The position numbers were made by a program, and so were the translations under genes. A DNA stretch of 48,725 nt from Mycobacterium sp. GTDB taxonomy: Bacteria; Actinomycetota; Actinomycetes; Mycobacteriales; Mycobacteriaceae. The notes under the pieces are model-generated. The model worked only from the letters and a program-made list of their open reading frames with translations, made no database searches and had not been told where the DNA came from. This document shows, in pieces, positions 25,118-33,597 of this stretch (position 1 is its first letter; each line of letters starts with the position of its first letter). The stretch is taken from positions 1-48,725 of the forward strand of contig JAOPVX010000248.1 of the NCBI GenBank assembly GCA_025965975.1, written 5' to 3'.

Positions 25118-26374
25118 GTGACTGTAGCCAGCTCGCCGCAGGTCCGGGAGTACAGCGCGCTCGACCTTTCGACACGCCGGTTCTGGAGCCAGCCGTTTGA
25201 GGTGCGGGACGAGACCTTCGCGGCGCTGCGCGCCGCCGACGGCCTGAGCTGGCACCATCCGCTGCCGACGATGTTCCCGATGGAGGAGCCCGGTTTCTGG
25301 GCGCTGACCCGGCGGGCCGACATCGCCTACGTCAGCCAGCATCCCGAGTTGTTCACGTCCGCTCGCGGAATCGCGTTGGATCCGATGCCATTCGAGGTTC
25401 AGAAGATCGCCACGTTCTTCCTGGCGATGGATCCACCGCAACACACCACCTACCGGCGGCTGATCAGTTCGGCGTTCACCCCGCGCAATGTGCACCGCAT
25501 CGAAGAGCAGATTCAGAAGAACGCGGTGGCCGTCGTCGATGATCTGGTCGGCGCCGGCGACGTGGACTTCGTTGCGGCGTGCTCGTCGCGACTTCCGATG
25601 CTGACCATCACCGAAATGCTCGGTGTTGCACCGTCGGAGCGCGAAGCCGTCGCCAAGGCCGCCGAGAAGCTGTTCTCCATGAGCGATGACGAATACTCAT
25701 CACTGGAAGAACGGGCGCAGAACACCATCAACGAGATGATGTTGTTGTCCAACACGGGCATCGAACTTGCCAAATACCGTCGCAGCCACCCCGGCGATGA
25801 CCTGATGAGCAGCATCGTCAACGCCGAAGTCGACGGTCACCGGCTGACGGACGAAGAGATCGGCGCGTTTCTGATCCTGCTGTCGTCGGCGGGCAACGAC
25901 ACCACGAAGCAGACGACGTCTCACGCGATGTTGGCATTGGCGAACAACCCGGCCCAACGGGACTGGCTGGCGCAGGACGTCGAGAGCCGGATCGGGCCGG
26001 CGATCGAGGAGTTCGTCCGGTGGTCCTCGCCGGTGCTGCAATTCGCGCGCTTCGTCACCGAGGACACCGAGATCGCGGGCCAGCAGATCAAGGCGGGTGA
26101 CAAGCTCGGCCTGTTCTACTGCTCAGCCAACCGCGACGAGACCGTCTACGACGAACCCCATGCGTTCAACCTGCAACGCTCGCCGAACCCGCATCTGGGT
26201 TTCGGCGGGGGCGGGCCGCATTTCTGTCTGGGCAACCAGCTCGCCAAAGCCGAGCTGCGAACCCTGTTCAGGGAGTTGCTGACTCGGCTGCAGCCGATCG
26301 AGTTCGGCGAGCCGGACCTGCTGCTGAGCAACTTCGTTCACGGAATCAAACGCCTTCCGGCCCACATCCGGTAG
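25118..26374 (+). CDS. Cytochrome P450
   Basis: The 418-residue soluble bacterial P450 is a haem monooxygenase that uses electrons from a ferredoxin. Features are the I-helix oxygen-binding motif LSSAGNDTTKQ (about residues 254-264), the K-helix E-x-x-R in EEFVRWSSPV, and the haem loop FGGGGPHFCLGNQLAKAE with axial Cys at about 370. The pattern LAMDPPQHTTYRRLISSAFTPR is shared with mycobacterial P450s acting on sterol or lipid-like substrates, but the substrate cannot be assigned. GTG 25118 is 35 nt from operator (d), so the mRNA is probably leaderless. A 3Fe-4S ferredoxin follows 19 bp downstream as likely redox partner. Confidence 0.95.
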   Translation: MTVASSPQVREYSALDLSTRRFWSQPFEVRDETFAALRAADGLSWHHPLPTMFPMEEPGFWALTRRADIAYVSQHPELFTSARGIALDPMPFEVQKIATFFLAMDPPQHTTYRRLISSAFTPRNVHRIEEQIQKNAVAVVDDLVGAGDVDFVAACSSRLPMLTITEMLGVAPSEREAVAKAAEKLFSMSDDEYSSLEERAQNTINEMMLLSNTGIELAKYRRSHPGDDLMSSIVNAEVDGHRLTDEEIGAFLILLSSAGNDTTKQTTSHAMLALANNPAQRDWLAQDVESRIGPAIEEFVRWSSPVLQFARFVTEDTEIAGQQIKAGDKLGLFYCSANRDETVYDEPHAFNLQRSPNPHLGFGGGGPHFCLGNQLAKAELRTLFRELLTRLQPIEFGEPDLLLSNFVHGIKRLPAHIR

Positions 26375-26393
26375 CGATACCTCAGGAGTGAGG

Positions 26394-26585
26394 ATGCGGG
26401 TCGAAGTCGATCTCGACAAATGCACAGGGCACGGGATTTGCGAATCGATCGCCGCCGACGTCTTCGAGGTGCAGGACGACGGCACCGTGCTGATCCGTGA
26501 GAACGAACGGCCGGATGCCGACCACGAGCGGATGCAGCAGGCCGTAACGCAATGCCCCGCTGCGGCTTTGCGGCTAAGCGACTGA
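26394..26585 (+). CDS. [3Fe-4S] ferredoxin, P450 redox partner
   Basis: This 63-residue ferredoxin begins MRVEVDLDKCTGHGICES and has the C-x2-H-x2-C ... CP ligand set (CTGHGIC and QCPAAAL). The histidine in place of a fourth cysteine is seen in many mycobacterial P450-linked [3Fe-4S] ferredoxins. ATG 26394 has AGGAG at 26384-26388; an in-frame GTG two codons upstream is less likely. It is encoded right after the P450 and followed by a hairpin. Confidence 0.93.
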   Translation: MRVEVDLDKCTGHGICESIAADVFEVQDDGTVLIRENERPDADHERMQQAVTQCPAAALRLSD

Positions 26586-26598
26586 CAGGTCGCCGAGA

Positions 26599-26646
26599 GT
26601 ACGGTTGTTCGCGGGGTTACTCGGGTTCTGTGTACAACAACCGTAC
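26599..26646. terminator. Inverted repeat between convergent ferredoxin and thioesterase genes
   Basis: Perfect 11-bp arms GTACGGTTGTT (26599-26609) and AACAACCGTAC (26636-26646) surround a 26-base loop. It lies between convergent genes with no T tract; it could be a bidirectional terminator or a remnant insertion end. Confidence 0.55.
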
Positions 26647-26648
26647 GC

Positions 26649-27462
26649 TCAGCGCGCGGGGCGCGGCCGGACCAGCACCGACTACTGGATGGCGCCGACG
26701 GCGCCGCTCTCGTCGAACAGCGTGCCGATCGTCGTGCCGATACCGTCGGGCCCGTAATTGGTCTCCGCGCGGATGCCGATCCATTCGCCGTCGGGCACGC
26801 GGTGCACGTGCACCACGAGGTCGGTGTTGAGGAACGTCCACTTGCGGATGTCCAGCTTCGTGCCGATGCCGTTGGCGTCGTCGGCGACCGCGAACAACCG
26901 CTCCAGCGGAGTCATCGTCTCGCCCTTGACGAGATCAACCTCCGGCTTGATCCACGACTCGCCCTGGCCCTCGCTCATTGGCTTGGTCAGCCACCGCCAG
27001 TCCAGACTGCACATAGTTGCGGTCCCAGTCCTTCTTCATGTCGCGGCTCTTGGCCTCTGCGACCGGGCGCAGCGGCTCCGCAGGCGCGTGCACGACTTCT
27101 GCGGTGTCAACTTTGTGCAGCCGCCACCCGCTCGCCTTCGCGACCGGACGGGGCGATCCGTCGGGGCCGACCGCGAGCATCTCGGCGCTCACCAACTCGA
27201 TCTGGTTGCCCGAGCGTTCGAGTTGAGACCGAACCCAGAGTTCACCGTCGGCAGGTACGGGTCCCAACAGGTCGACCATCACGCGGCTCAGGCGAGTGTC
27301 ATCGCGCGCCGCGCAGCGCTCCAATCCCCGCACCAGCAGCGAGGACACCGGCGCCGCATGCTGAATCGCCGCCGACCAGGTGCTGCGGACCATGTCGGTT
27401 GCCGTGAACTTCTCGCCTTGGGGATCGGCGTCGTCGATCAGTTCGTAATAGGAGTCAGACAT
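26649..27462 (-). pseudogene. Acyl-CoA thioesterase-like (TesB-fold) pseudogene
   Basis: The N-terminal part from 27462 (MSDSYYELIDDADPQGEKFTATDMVRSTW ... GSPRPVAKASGWRL ... MKKDWDRNYVQS) shifts frame near 27005 and continues SLDWRWLTKPMSEGQGESWIKPEVDLVKGE ... FLNTDLVVHVHRVPDGEWIGIRAETNYGPDGIGT. A TAG at 26682-26684 replaces what looks like a Gln codon; the original end, SVLVRPRPAR then TGA, lies at 26649. The hot-dog-fold layout (DLVVHVHR, WIGIRAETNYGPDG) is that of mycobacterial TesB-type thioesterases. One frameshift and one nonsense change indicate decay. An intact enzyme would release acids from CoA in the same pathway. Confidence 0.8.
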
Positions 27463-27480
27463 TTCACTTTCCCGTCGACG

Positions 27481-28293
27481 TCAGGGCCGGCCGGCGCCGG
27501 GTACGTCGACCGTCACCGCATCGAGGCGGGACAGTTTCGTGCCGATGAGCCGCTGTGGATAGGCGTCGGTGCTCGAGAGCAGGAACAGAGTGCGCCGCGC
27601 CGGCCCGCCCAGCGCGCAAGCGATCGCGGTCCGGTCGCCCATGTCGATGCGGTCCGTGACCATGGCGCCCTCGAGGATTCGCTCGAACTGGTTAGCCAGT
27701 GTCATCGAAGCCCAGACGCCGCCTTCGGCGTCGAGCGCGATGCCGTCGGGCGGTCCGTCGAGCCCCTCCGCGAAAATCCGCCTGTCCGAGAGCGACCCGT
27801 CCTCGCCGACGGCGAACGCGGTCAACCGCCGCCCCACCGACTCGGCGACGATCAGCGTCCTGCCGTCGGGCGTGATGACCATTCCGTTGGGGAAGTCGAG
27901 ATCCTCGGCGACAACGGTGAATGCCTCATCGGGGTCGAGCCGCACGATGACGCCGCCCTCGCGCGCCTGCGAGCCGACATAGGCGCGCCCGACGTCGTCG
28001 ACGACCATGTCCCCAAGGTTCGCCGGCGCGACGTCGGACAAATCGGCGACGGTCGTGACGATATCGCCGTCGTAGCGCAGCACCTGCCGGCTCTCGGTGG
28101 AGGCGATCAGCAGCGACCCGTCGCGGCGGAAGCCGAGACCGGACGGGGCATGGCCCGCCAGCGGCAGCGTGGTCATGGCTCCCTGCAGGTTGACGGTGTG
28201 TACCGCCTCGCCAAGCATGTCGGAGAACCACAGCAGTCCCTCGAACCACCGGGGCCCCTCGCCGAAGCAGAAACCTTTGGCCAGCGGCGTCAG
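27481..28293 (-). CDS. SMP-30/gluconolactonase-family protein (unusual start)
   Basis: The six-bladed beta-propeller of the SMP-30/gluconolactonase family hydrolyses lactones with a metal ion. Visible are FCFGEGPRWFEGLLWFSDMLGEAVHTV, RYDGDIVTTVADLSDVAPANLGDMVVD, EDLDFPNGMVITPDGRTLIVAES and PDGIALDAEGGVWAS. The domain begins right after TPLAKGF. A CTG codon at 28293 lies exactly 35 nt from operator (e), where neighbouring genes have their leaderless start; no ATG/GTG/TTG lies between the operator and the domain. Either CTG is used, the start was mutated, or translation begins at in-frame GTG 28314 or TTG 28350 inside or beyond the operator. About 270 residues from CTG. A lactone intermediate is implied for the pathway. 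Confidence 0.8.
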   Translation of the reverse strand: MTPLAKGFCFGEGPRWFEGLLWFSDMLGEAVHTVNLQGAMTTLPLAGHAPSGLGFRRDGSLLIASTESRQVLRYDGDIVTTVADLSDVAPANLGDMVVDDVGRAYVGSQAREGGVIVRLDPDEAFTVVAEDLDFPNGMVITPDGRTLIVAESVGRRLTAFAVGEDGSLSDRRIFAEGLDGPPDGIALDAEGGVWASMTLANQFERILEGAMVTDRIDMGDRTAIACALGGPARRTLFLLSSTDAYPQRLIGTKLSRLDAVTVDVPGAGRP

Positions 28294-28302
28294 CGCCGCA
28301 CC

Positions 28303-28328
28303 TTTACAAAACACGCCATAAGTGTCAC
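28303..28328. promoter_or_regulatory. Regulon operator copy (e), SMP-30 / hydrolase remnant
   Basis: TTTACA (28303-28308), 13 bp, GTGTCAC (28322-28328). A GTG at 28338 is 35 nt away on the plus strand and a CTG at 28293 is 35 nt away on the minus strand. Confidence 0.8.
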
Positions 28329-28337
28329 GTTCGCTAG

Positions 28338-28796
28338 GTGCCACTGTCAACTACCGGCGGCCCGTCGTGAACATGAAGCGCTATCACCGCAGCACCAGCC
28401 GGGTGCTCGACGATCGCCCGACGCCGTCGAAGGACGGAGTTCGACGCGACTCCCGGATTCGACGGGCCGGCCGTCACGTTGATGTGGCAGCACCACCTTG
28501 CAAGCGAACTGGTCCCGGTCGGCGCCGTTCCGGCCCGCGCCGATGACTTGGCCGGTGTCGCAAGCGCCTTGATCACGTGCTCAGAGCTCGACCCGCTTCG
28601 CGACGAAGCGGTCGACTGCGCACTGCGGCTCATGTGGGCCGGCGGGGCGACCGAGCTGCACGTCTTCCCCGGCACCTGCCACGGCTTCGACTCGCTGCTT
28701 CCGGAGTGGGAGACAAGCCAGCGACTATTTGATCTTCAGGGCACGGCGTTGAGGCGGGCGCTGCATGAGTCTCAACTGGAGCCCCCACGGATGTAA
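28338..28796 (+). pseudogene. Alpha/beta-hydrolase (HSL-type) remnant
   Basis: Only the C-terminal part of an HSL-type alpha/beta hydrolase survives. RVLDDRPTPS in one frame (about 28397-28430) passes into another that encodes ASELVPVGAVPARADDLAGVASALITCSELDPLRDEAV and the catalytic-His region HVFPGTCHGFDSLLPEWE to TAA 28796. The ALITCSELDPLRDEA motif carries the catalytic Asp, but the GDSAGG nucleophile part is missing. The GTG at 28338, 35 nt from operator (e), opens only a 10-codon frame ending at TGA 28370. A large deletion plus a frameshift have destroyed the gene while leaving its promoter. Confidence 0.75.
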
Positions 28797-28848
28797 CGCT
28801 ATGGCGTGATTTCGGCAGATTTCCCGCCACCACGTTACAAACGACGGC

Positions 28849-29268
28849 TTAGGCTGCGAGCTCTCGCGCGATGGCCGCGTGGTAGGCGTCAATATTGGCA
28901 GGGTCGACCGTCCGGAAAAAGGCGTCCGGCATCGGAGCATGTTTGTACGCCTCGATCGTCATCGTGCGGGTGAACAATGTGCCGCCTTCACCGGGCCGCG
29001 TGAAGTGGTACGAAACGGTGATTCGGCCCTCGAGGCCGCCACTGCCGTCGCGGTCATGGCCAAGGCGGCCGACTGAATTGAACACCCACAGCGCGGGGCG
29101 CATCGCGATGGCGAGGTGCCAGGTGAAGATGCGGTCGGAGTCCGCACCCGCCTCCGTCCAGGTGTCACCGACCCTCAACGGCAGATCCTTGGGCAGTTCG
29201 CCGACGTGCCCACTACCGGGGTAGGTCTTGGTCCACTTGGCCGGGTTGGTCACGAAGTCGCAGATCAC
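28849..29268 (-). CDS. SRPBCC-family protein, N-terminus uncertain
   Basis: From GTG 29268 the frame codes 139 residues of START/Bet v1-like (SRPBCC) character: VICDFVTNPAKWTKTYPGSGHVGELP, RIFTWHLAIAMRPALWVFNSVGRLG, GRITVSYHFTRPGEGGTLFTRTMTIEA. Such proteins bind or cyclise hydrophobic ligands. The open frame continues upstream without a stop to a GTA codon at 29346, exactly 35 nt from operator (f); a mutated start codon there would explain the missing N-terminus. The fold's usual first strand is mostly absent if GTG 29268 is used. The function in the pathway is unknown. Confidence 0.6.
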   Translation of the reverse strand: MICDFVTNPAKWTKTYPGSGHVGELPKDLPLRVGDTWTEAGADSDRIFTWHLAIAMRPALWVFNSVGRLGHDRDGSGGLEGRITVSYHFTRPGEGGTLFTRTMTIEAYKHAPMPDAFFRTVDPANIDAYHAAIARELAA

Positions 29269-29355
29269 CTCCGGTGATTGGCTGAAATGCCGTTTCCGAA
29301 CTTGTGGAGACGATGCCCAACGTGGCGCCCTTTTCTGCTCGCGTACCGCCCTTAC

Positions 29356-29381
29356 TTTACAGATTGTTGGAAAAGTGTCAC
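29356..29381. promoter_or_regulatory. Regulon operator copy (f), upstream of acyl-CoA dehydrogenase
   Basis: TTTACA (29356-29361), 13 bp, GTGTCAC (29375-29381). GTG 29392 follows 36 nt after the first base. On the minus strand a GTA lies 35 nt from the other edge in frame with the SRPBCC gene. Confidence 0.8.
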
Positions 29382-29391
29382 GGTGTCTTTC

Positions 29392-30558
29392 GTGGATTTC
29401 TCCCGTGTCGAGCTATCGGACGACGACCAGGCGTTCCAGGGCGACCTCCGTGCGTTTCTGAAGACGGTCGTGACGGACGAAGTCATCGCTCGAGATCGTC
29501 AGACGGGTGAAAACTTCGACGAGGGTGTGCATCGTGCGCTTGGCGCGCAAGGCTATCTGGCCGCCGACTGGAAGCTGGAAGCCGACGGTGGCTTCAGCCC
29601 GCTGCGGCGGCGCATCTGGGAACTGGAGATCGGCCGGGTTCACACGCCATGGTTCCACTGGGGCACAACGGCCATGGTCGCCAAGACCGTTGATCAGTTC
29701 GGCTCGCCCGAGCTCAAGCAAGAGCTGCTGCCGCGGGTGTTGTCGGGCCACTTCCGGCTGTGTCTTGGCTACACCGAGCCCGACGGCGGCTCGGATATCG
29801 CGACGTGCAAGACGCGTGCGGTGCGCGACGGCGGCTGCTGGATCATCGACGGCGCCAAAATGTTCACCTCCAACGCGCACAACGCCCAGTACGTCTTCCT
29901 GGTCACCAACACCGATCCGGAGGCGCCGAAACACCAGAGCCTGACGATGTTTCTCGTCCCGCTGGATACACCGGGTGTCGACATCCAACCCCTGCGCACC
30001 GTGGACGGCGACCGCACCAACGTCACCTACTACAGCGACGTGCGCGTCGACGACAAATACCGGGTCGGCGAGGTCAACGGCGGCTGGACGGTGCTGCGTG
30101 AGGCGCTCAACGACGAGCACGGCACGGTCGAGCGCGACGCACACGGCCTGCAGAAGCTCGCGGTCATGACCGAACACCTCCTGCTGTTGGCCGAGGCGGT
30201 CGACAGAATCGCGGCGACGGCCCGGCTCGACGACGATTCGGTGAAATACCGATTGGGCCGCGGTGTCGCGAAGATGGAAGCCGCGATGAGTACGCCGGAG
30301 ATGTTCGGTCGCGTCGCGATCGCGCAGACCATGCGCGACGTGTCGCCGGATCTGATGGACCTTCTTGGCGCCGCATCCGGCCTGCCGATCGGTACCGAAG
30401 GGGCCGCCGACGACGGGGGAGCCGAGTACATTTTCCGGTTGGCGGGACCCACCGGCATCTACGGCGGCACCCTGGAAGTATTCCGCAACATGATCGCCCA
30501 GCACGCGCTCGGACTCGGGCGTGCGAACTACTCGCCGCCGGTGACGCAGAAGCCCTAG
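29392..30558 (+). CDS. Acyl-CoA dehydrogenase
   Basis: This FAD enzyme introduces a double bond next to the CoA thioester. The 388 residues show FAD/substrate loops LCLGYTEPDGGSDIATCKTRAVRDGGCWIIDGAKMFTSNAHNAQYV, RTVDGDRTNVTYYSDVRVDDKYRVGEVNGGW, and the C-terminal GIYGGTLEVFRNMIAQHALGL. GTG 29392 is chosen because it is 36 nt from operator (f), the spacing seen elsewhere; GTG 29383 (VSFVDFS) is an alternative that would better match the usual MSFVDF start of relatives. It resembles FadE-type enzymes acting on bulky acyl chains. It ends in a 4-bp tail-to-tail overlap with the LLM gene on the other strand. Confidence 0.9.
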   Translation: MDFSRVELSDDDQAFQGDLRAFLKTVVTDEVIARDRQTGENFDEGVHRALGAQGYLAADWKLEADGGFSPLRRRIWELEIGRVHTPWFHWGTTAMVAKTVDQFGSPELKQELLPRVLSGHFRLCLGYTEPDGGSDIATCKTRAVRDGGCWIIDGAKMFTSNAHNAQYVFLVTNTDPEAPKHQSLTMFLVPLDTPGVDIQPLRTVDGDRTNVTYYSDVRVDDKYRVGEVNGGWTVLREALNDEHGTVERDAHGLQKLAVMTEHLLLLAEAVDRIAATARLDDDSVKYRLGRGVAKMEAAMSTPEMFGRVAIAQTMRDVSPDLMDLLGAASGLPIGTEGAADDGGAEYIFRLAGPTGIYGGTLEVFRNMIAQHALGLGRANYSPPVTQKP

Positions 30559-31487
30559 AGCTGCGAGATGACCTGCGACGCCAAAAGGTCGAGCGTCTCG
30601 TCGGATCCGCGGTCGTGGGTGAACAATACGATCTGGCCAAAACCGAGCTCGCGCAGCTCGTTCAGCCGATCGACGATGGCTGGCGGTGTGCCGATCAGGC
30701 CGCCCTCCTTGAGTCCGAATGCCGGTACTCCGAAACGCTTCTCGGCGAGTGAGCGAACCGCAGGCAGCGACGCGTCATCTCCAGCCAGCGCCATCACCGC
30801 CTCGACCGAAAGCACGATGGATGACGGATCGCGGCCGATTTCGTCGCAAATGGACCGCAGCACCGACACCTTGTGCTCGAGTTCACCAAGCGCGTAGGTG
30901 GGCACGTTCCAGACGTCGGCGTACCTGGCCACGAGCGGGAGCGTGTACTTCTCGCCGACGCCGCCCACGACGATCGGCGGCCGCGGCTGCTGCACCGGCC
31001 CAGGCGTGACCGGCATGTCTCTGACGGTGAAATGCTTGCCGGTGAAATCGATTACCTCATTCGAGATCGCTTGATGCAGGATCTCCAGGGTCTCGCCCAG
31101 CCGTTCGGAGCGCTCACGAAACGTGCCCCATGGCAGACCCATCCGGTCGTGCTCGTCCTCAATCGAACCACTACCGATGCCGAGCCGAAGCCGACCCGCC
31201 GAGATCTGGTCGAGTGTCGTGGCCATCTTGGCGAGCACGGCCGGATGACGAAATTGGTTGCACAACACCATATGTCCGACCTGGATGCGCTCGGTACGGC
31301 TGAGGAGCGCGGTGGCCAACGTCCAGGCCTCCATGGAGGGATAGTCGGGTGCTCCCGGCCCATAGAGGTGGTCGTACAGCCACAGCGAATCGATGCCGAG
31401 CTGGTCGCAACGCTGCGCGCGGTGCAGGATCTGGTCGTAGGTGAAGCCCATCTGAGGCAGATAGACGCCGATCTCCGGCTTGCTCAT
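30555..31487 (-). CDS. LLM-class F420-dependent oxidoreductase
   Basis: The 310-residue luciferase-like (TIM-barrel) protein begins SKPEIGVYLPQMGFTYDQILHRAQRCDQLGIDSLWLYDHLYG. Other family marks are QVGHMVLCNQFRHPAVLAKMATTLDQISAGRLRLGIGSGS and RPPIVVGGVGEKYTLPLVARYADVWN. In mycobacteria such enzymes mostly use coenzyme F420 to reduce or oxidise ketones, alcohols or enones. Its ATG overlaps the stop of the MaoC-like gene (ATGA), so they form an operon. Confidence 0.88.
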   Translation of the reverse strand: MSKPEIGVYLPQMGFTYDQILHRAQRCDQLGIDSLWLYDHLYGPGAPDYPSMEAWTLATALLSRTERIQVGHMVLCNQFRHPAVLAKMATTLDQISAGRLRLGIGSGSIEDEHDRMGLPWGTFRERSERLGETLEILHQAISNEVIDFTGKHFTVRDMPVTPGPVQQPRPPIVVGGVGEKYTLPLVARYADVWNVPTYALGELEHKVSVLRSICDEIGRDPSSIVLSVEAVMALAGDDASLPAVRSLAEKRFGVPAFGLKEGGLIGTPPAIVDRLNELRELGFGQIVLFTHDRGSDETLDLLASQVISQL

Positions 31488-32320
31488 GACCGCAGTTCCA
31501 ATCTTCCGTTGGTGATGGTGGTCGTGCCGTTGGCGGTCGCCTCGAAAGCAAACGAGTTCTCGTTGATGCCAAAGGCGTCAACCGTCAACTCGGAGTCCAA
31601 CGGGGTCGGTGACGCGAACCGCACCGCTACCCGCCGAACCCTGGCCGGGTCGTCGACGCCGAGCAGGTCGAGCAGGAGGTGAGTGGCGATCGCCATCGTG
31701 CACAGTCCGTGCGTGAACACGAAGTCGAAACCCGCTGCCCGCGCCACCTCGATGTCGAAGTGGTGCGCCGACCAATCGCCCGACACCTCCCCGTAGCGAC
31801 GTGCCACGTCCTTGTCGATGCGCTGGCTGACGGACCCGAGGCGGCGGACCCGCGCATCTTCTGGGAACCGGTGGCCGGTGGGCATCACCCCCAGGTCCGC
31901 GACGCCGTGCAGACCGAGCAACACCATCGTCCACCACTGCTCGACGGCGACCGCGCCATCGGCGCCGACCTGCTCGAACTGCACCACGATCCGGGTGCCG
32001 GCCCGAGACCTGCCCACCGCCGAGATCCACGACGACGTATCCAGTCGCTCACCGGGGACGACCGGCCGGTGCAACACGATGTCGTGCTCGCCATGCACCC
32101 CGCCGCGAACGCGCTGCCACACCGCTTCTGGCACGTCGGCCCTGGCAGCCTCCTGCGGGGTGAATACCAGGATCACCGGAAACACGGCAGGCACAGCAAG
32201 CCCGTCCAGCACTGCCGCGGTCTGATCACCGGTGGCCGCGGCGTAGGCCGCGATGTCCTCGGGTGCGAGGCGGCCGCGGAACGGGCCATGCCGGACGGCT
32301 GTCACCGCCAAATCGCTCAT
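31484..32320 (-). CDS. MaoC-like (hot-dog) enoyl-CoA hydratase/dehydratase
   Basis: The 278-residue protein from ATG 32320 (MSDLAVTAVRHGPFRGRLAPEDIAAYAAATGD) has a double hot-dog layout: an N-terminal FAS1-type dehydratase half (VPAVFPVILVFTP, GGVHGEHDIVLHRPVVPGERL) and a C-terminal MaoC half with SQRIDKDVARRYGEVSGDWSAHHFDIEVARAAGFDFVFTHGLCTM. The D-x5-H motif (SGDWSAHHFD) marks the hydratase active site. It would add water to an enoyl-CoA after acyl-CoA dehydrogenase action. It is operonic with the LLM gene. Confidence 0.85.
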   Translation of the reverse strand: MSDLAVTAVRHGPFRGRLAPEDIAAYAAATGDQTAAVLDGLAVPAVFPVILVFTPQEAARADVPEAVWQRVRGGVHGEHDIVLHRPVVPGERLDTSSWISAVGRSRAGTRIVVQFEQVGADGAVAVEQWWTMVLLGLHGVADLGVMPTGHRFPEDARVRRLGSVSQRIDKDVARRYGEVSGDWSAHHFDIEVARAAGFDFVFTHGLCTMAIATHLLLDLLGVDDPARVRRVAVRFASPTPLDSELTVDAFGINENSFAFEATANGTTTITNGRLELRS

Positions 32321-32381
32321 GCCCGGTGACCCCTTCTGCGGCGCGAACCCTGTACATTCCGTGATTCGCATGGTAACGACA

Positions 32382-32398
32382 TTCTCAGAAATCGAGAA
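32382..32398. promoter_or_regulatory. Short inverted repeat in a divergent promoter region
   Basis: TTCTC (32382-32386) and GAGAA (32394-32398) around 7 bp, between the divergent MaoC-like and LLM genes. It is unrelated in sequence to the eight-copy operator. The arms are short, so this is only a possible operator. Confidence 0.25.
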
Positions 32399-32423
32399 GA
32401 CTGTTCTGAAGCGGAGCACTTTG

Positions 32424-33341
32424 ATGAAGTTCACGTTCACTCACCCGATGCATAGCCATCCGTACAACCCGGAGCTGGTCACCGGGTCGGGTATCGCGAC
32501 GGTGGCGGCCGCCGCGGAAGCCGCCGGCTTCAACGGATTCGGGTTCACCGATCACCCTGCACCCACTCAACGGTGGCTCCAGGCAGGTGGACACGACGCG
32601 GTGGACCCATTCGTGGCCATGGGATTCGCGGCCGCACGGACGACGACGCTGCGGCTGATTCCCAACGTCGTGGTGCTGCCCTACCGGAACCCGTTCGTGG
32701 TGGCCAAGGCCGGTGCGACGCTGGACCTGCTCTCGGGCGGGCGGTTCACGCTTGCGGTCGGCGTTGGCTACCTCAAGCGCGAGTTCGCCGCCCTTGGTGT
32801 GGACTTCGACGAGCGCGCGCAGTTGTTCGAGGAAGCGCTTGAGGTCATCCGGGCGATCTGGACGACCGACGACTTTACCTATGAGGGCCGGCAATTCAGC
32901 GCCAATGGCATCACCGCGCACCCGCGGCCGGTGAGCAAGCCACATCCACCCATCTGGATCGGCGGCAACACCGTCGCAGCGCGCCAGCGGGTAACGAAGT
33001 ACGGTGACGGCTGGTGCCCGTTCCCTGCGCCCGCCGTCCTCGCTGCGACCGCGGGCACGGCGGCGATGGACTCGGACGGTCTGGCCGATGGTGTCGACGA
33101 TCTGCGACGCCGATTCGACGCCGCCGGTCGGGACTTCTCGGACATCGACGTGACCTTCACCAACGCCGACGGCGGCAACCCCGCACATGACGACTTCAAC
33201 GCCGACGCCTACCTGACGGGCCTGGAAAAGCTTGCGGCGGTGGGGGTGACGTGGGTGCAGGTGGGGTTGCCGGGTGACGGCCTTTCGCACGTGCTTGACA
33301 CCATCGAGCGCTTCGGCACGTCGGTCATCAAGGCAACTTGA
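32424..33341 (+). CDS. LLM-class F420-dependent oxidoreductase
   Basis: The 305-residue LLM enzyme begins MKFTFTHPMHSHPYNPELVTGSGIATVAAAAEAAGFNGFGFTDHPAPTQRWL. The core GATLDLLSGGRFTLAVGVGYLKREFAALGVDFDERAQLFEEALEVIRAIW and HPRPVSKPHPPIWIGGNTVAARQRVTKYGDGWCPFP is typical of the F420-binding group. ATG 32424 gives the family-typical N-terminus; an in-frame ATG at 32370 would extend it into the promoter region. It is divergent from the MaoC-like gene. Confidence 0.88.
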   Translation: MKFTFTHPMHSHPYNPELVTGSGIATVAAAAEAAGFNGFGFTDHPAPTQRWLQAGGHDAVDPFVAMGFAAARTTTLRLIPNVVVLPYRNPFVVAKAGATLDLLSGGRFTLAVGVGYLKREFAALGVDFDERAQLFEEALEVIRAIWTTDDFTYEGRQFSANGITAHPRPVSKPHPPIWIGGNTVAARQRVTKYGDGWCPFPAPAVLAATAGTAAMDSDGLADGVDDLRRRFDAAGRDFSDIDVTFTNADGGNPAHDDFNADAYLTGLEKLAAVGVTWVQVGLPGDGLSHVLDTIERFGTSVIKAT

Positions 33342-33347
33342 GCGCCA

Positions 33348-33584
33348 TCAGATCCAGCGCTCTTCGAGCAGCGCGCGAGCGTCGATGCCGTAACGTTCGG
33401 CCGCGGTTTCGGCGTGCCGCAGGAAGCTGGAGTACACCCCGGCATGGCCAAGGGTGAGTGTTTCGCGATCGACACGCACGGGCCGGTCCTGCAGCGGGCG
33501 GACGATGTCGTCGGCGGCGCCTTCCAGCGCATGCAGGTCGCAGCCGTGGTTCCAGCCAAGTCGGTCGGCGGCGGCGATGAACAC
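33348..33584 (-). pseudogene. C-terminal fragment of a 4-hydroxy-2-oxovalerate aldolase-like gene
   Basis: The 78-residue frame ([30 protein letters not shown] ... [39 protein letters not shown]) matches the C-terminal communication domain of DmpG/HsaF-type aldolases, whose hallmark is the [16 protein letters not shown] stretch. The TIM-barrel catalytic half is absent; just upstream is the end of the acyl-CoA dehydrogenase. The usual ending after LLEE (GRRxxxGGQEDM) is also missing. It is a remnant of a meta-cleavage-type pathway, cut at both ends. Confidence 0.7.
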
Positions 33585-33597
33585 CTCGCTGACGACG

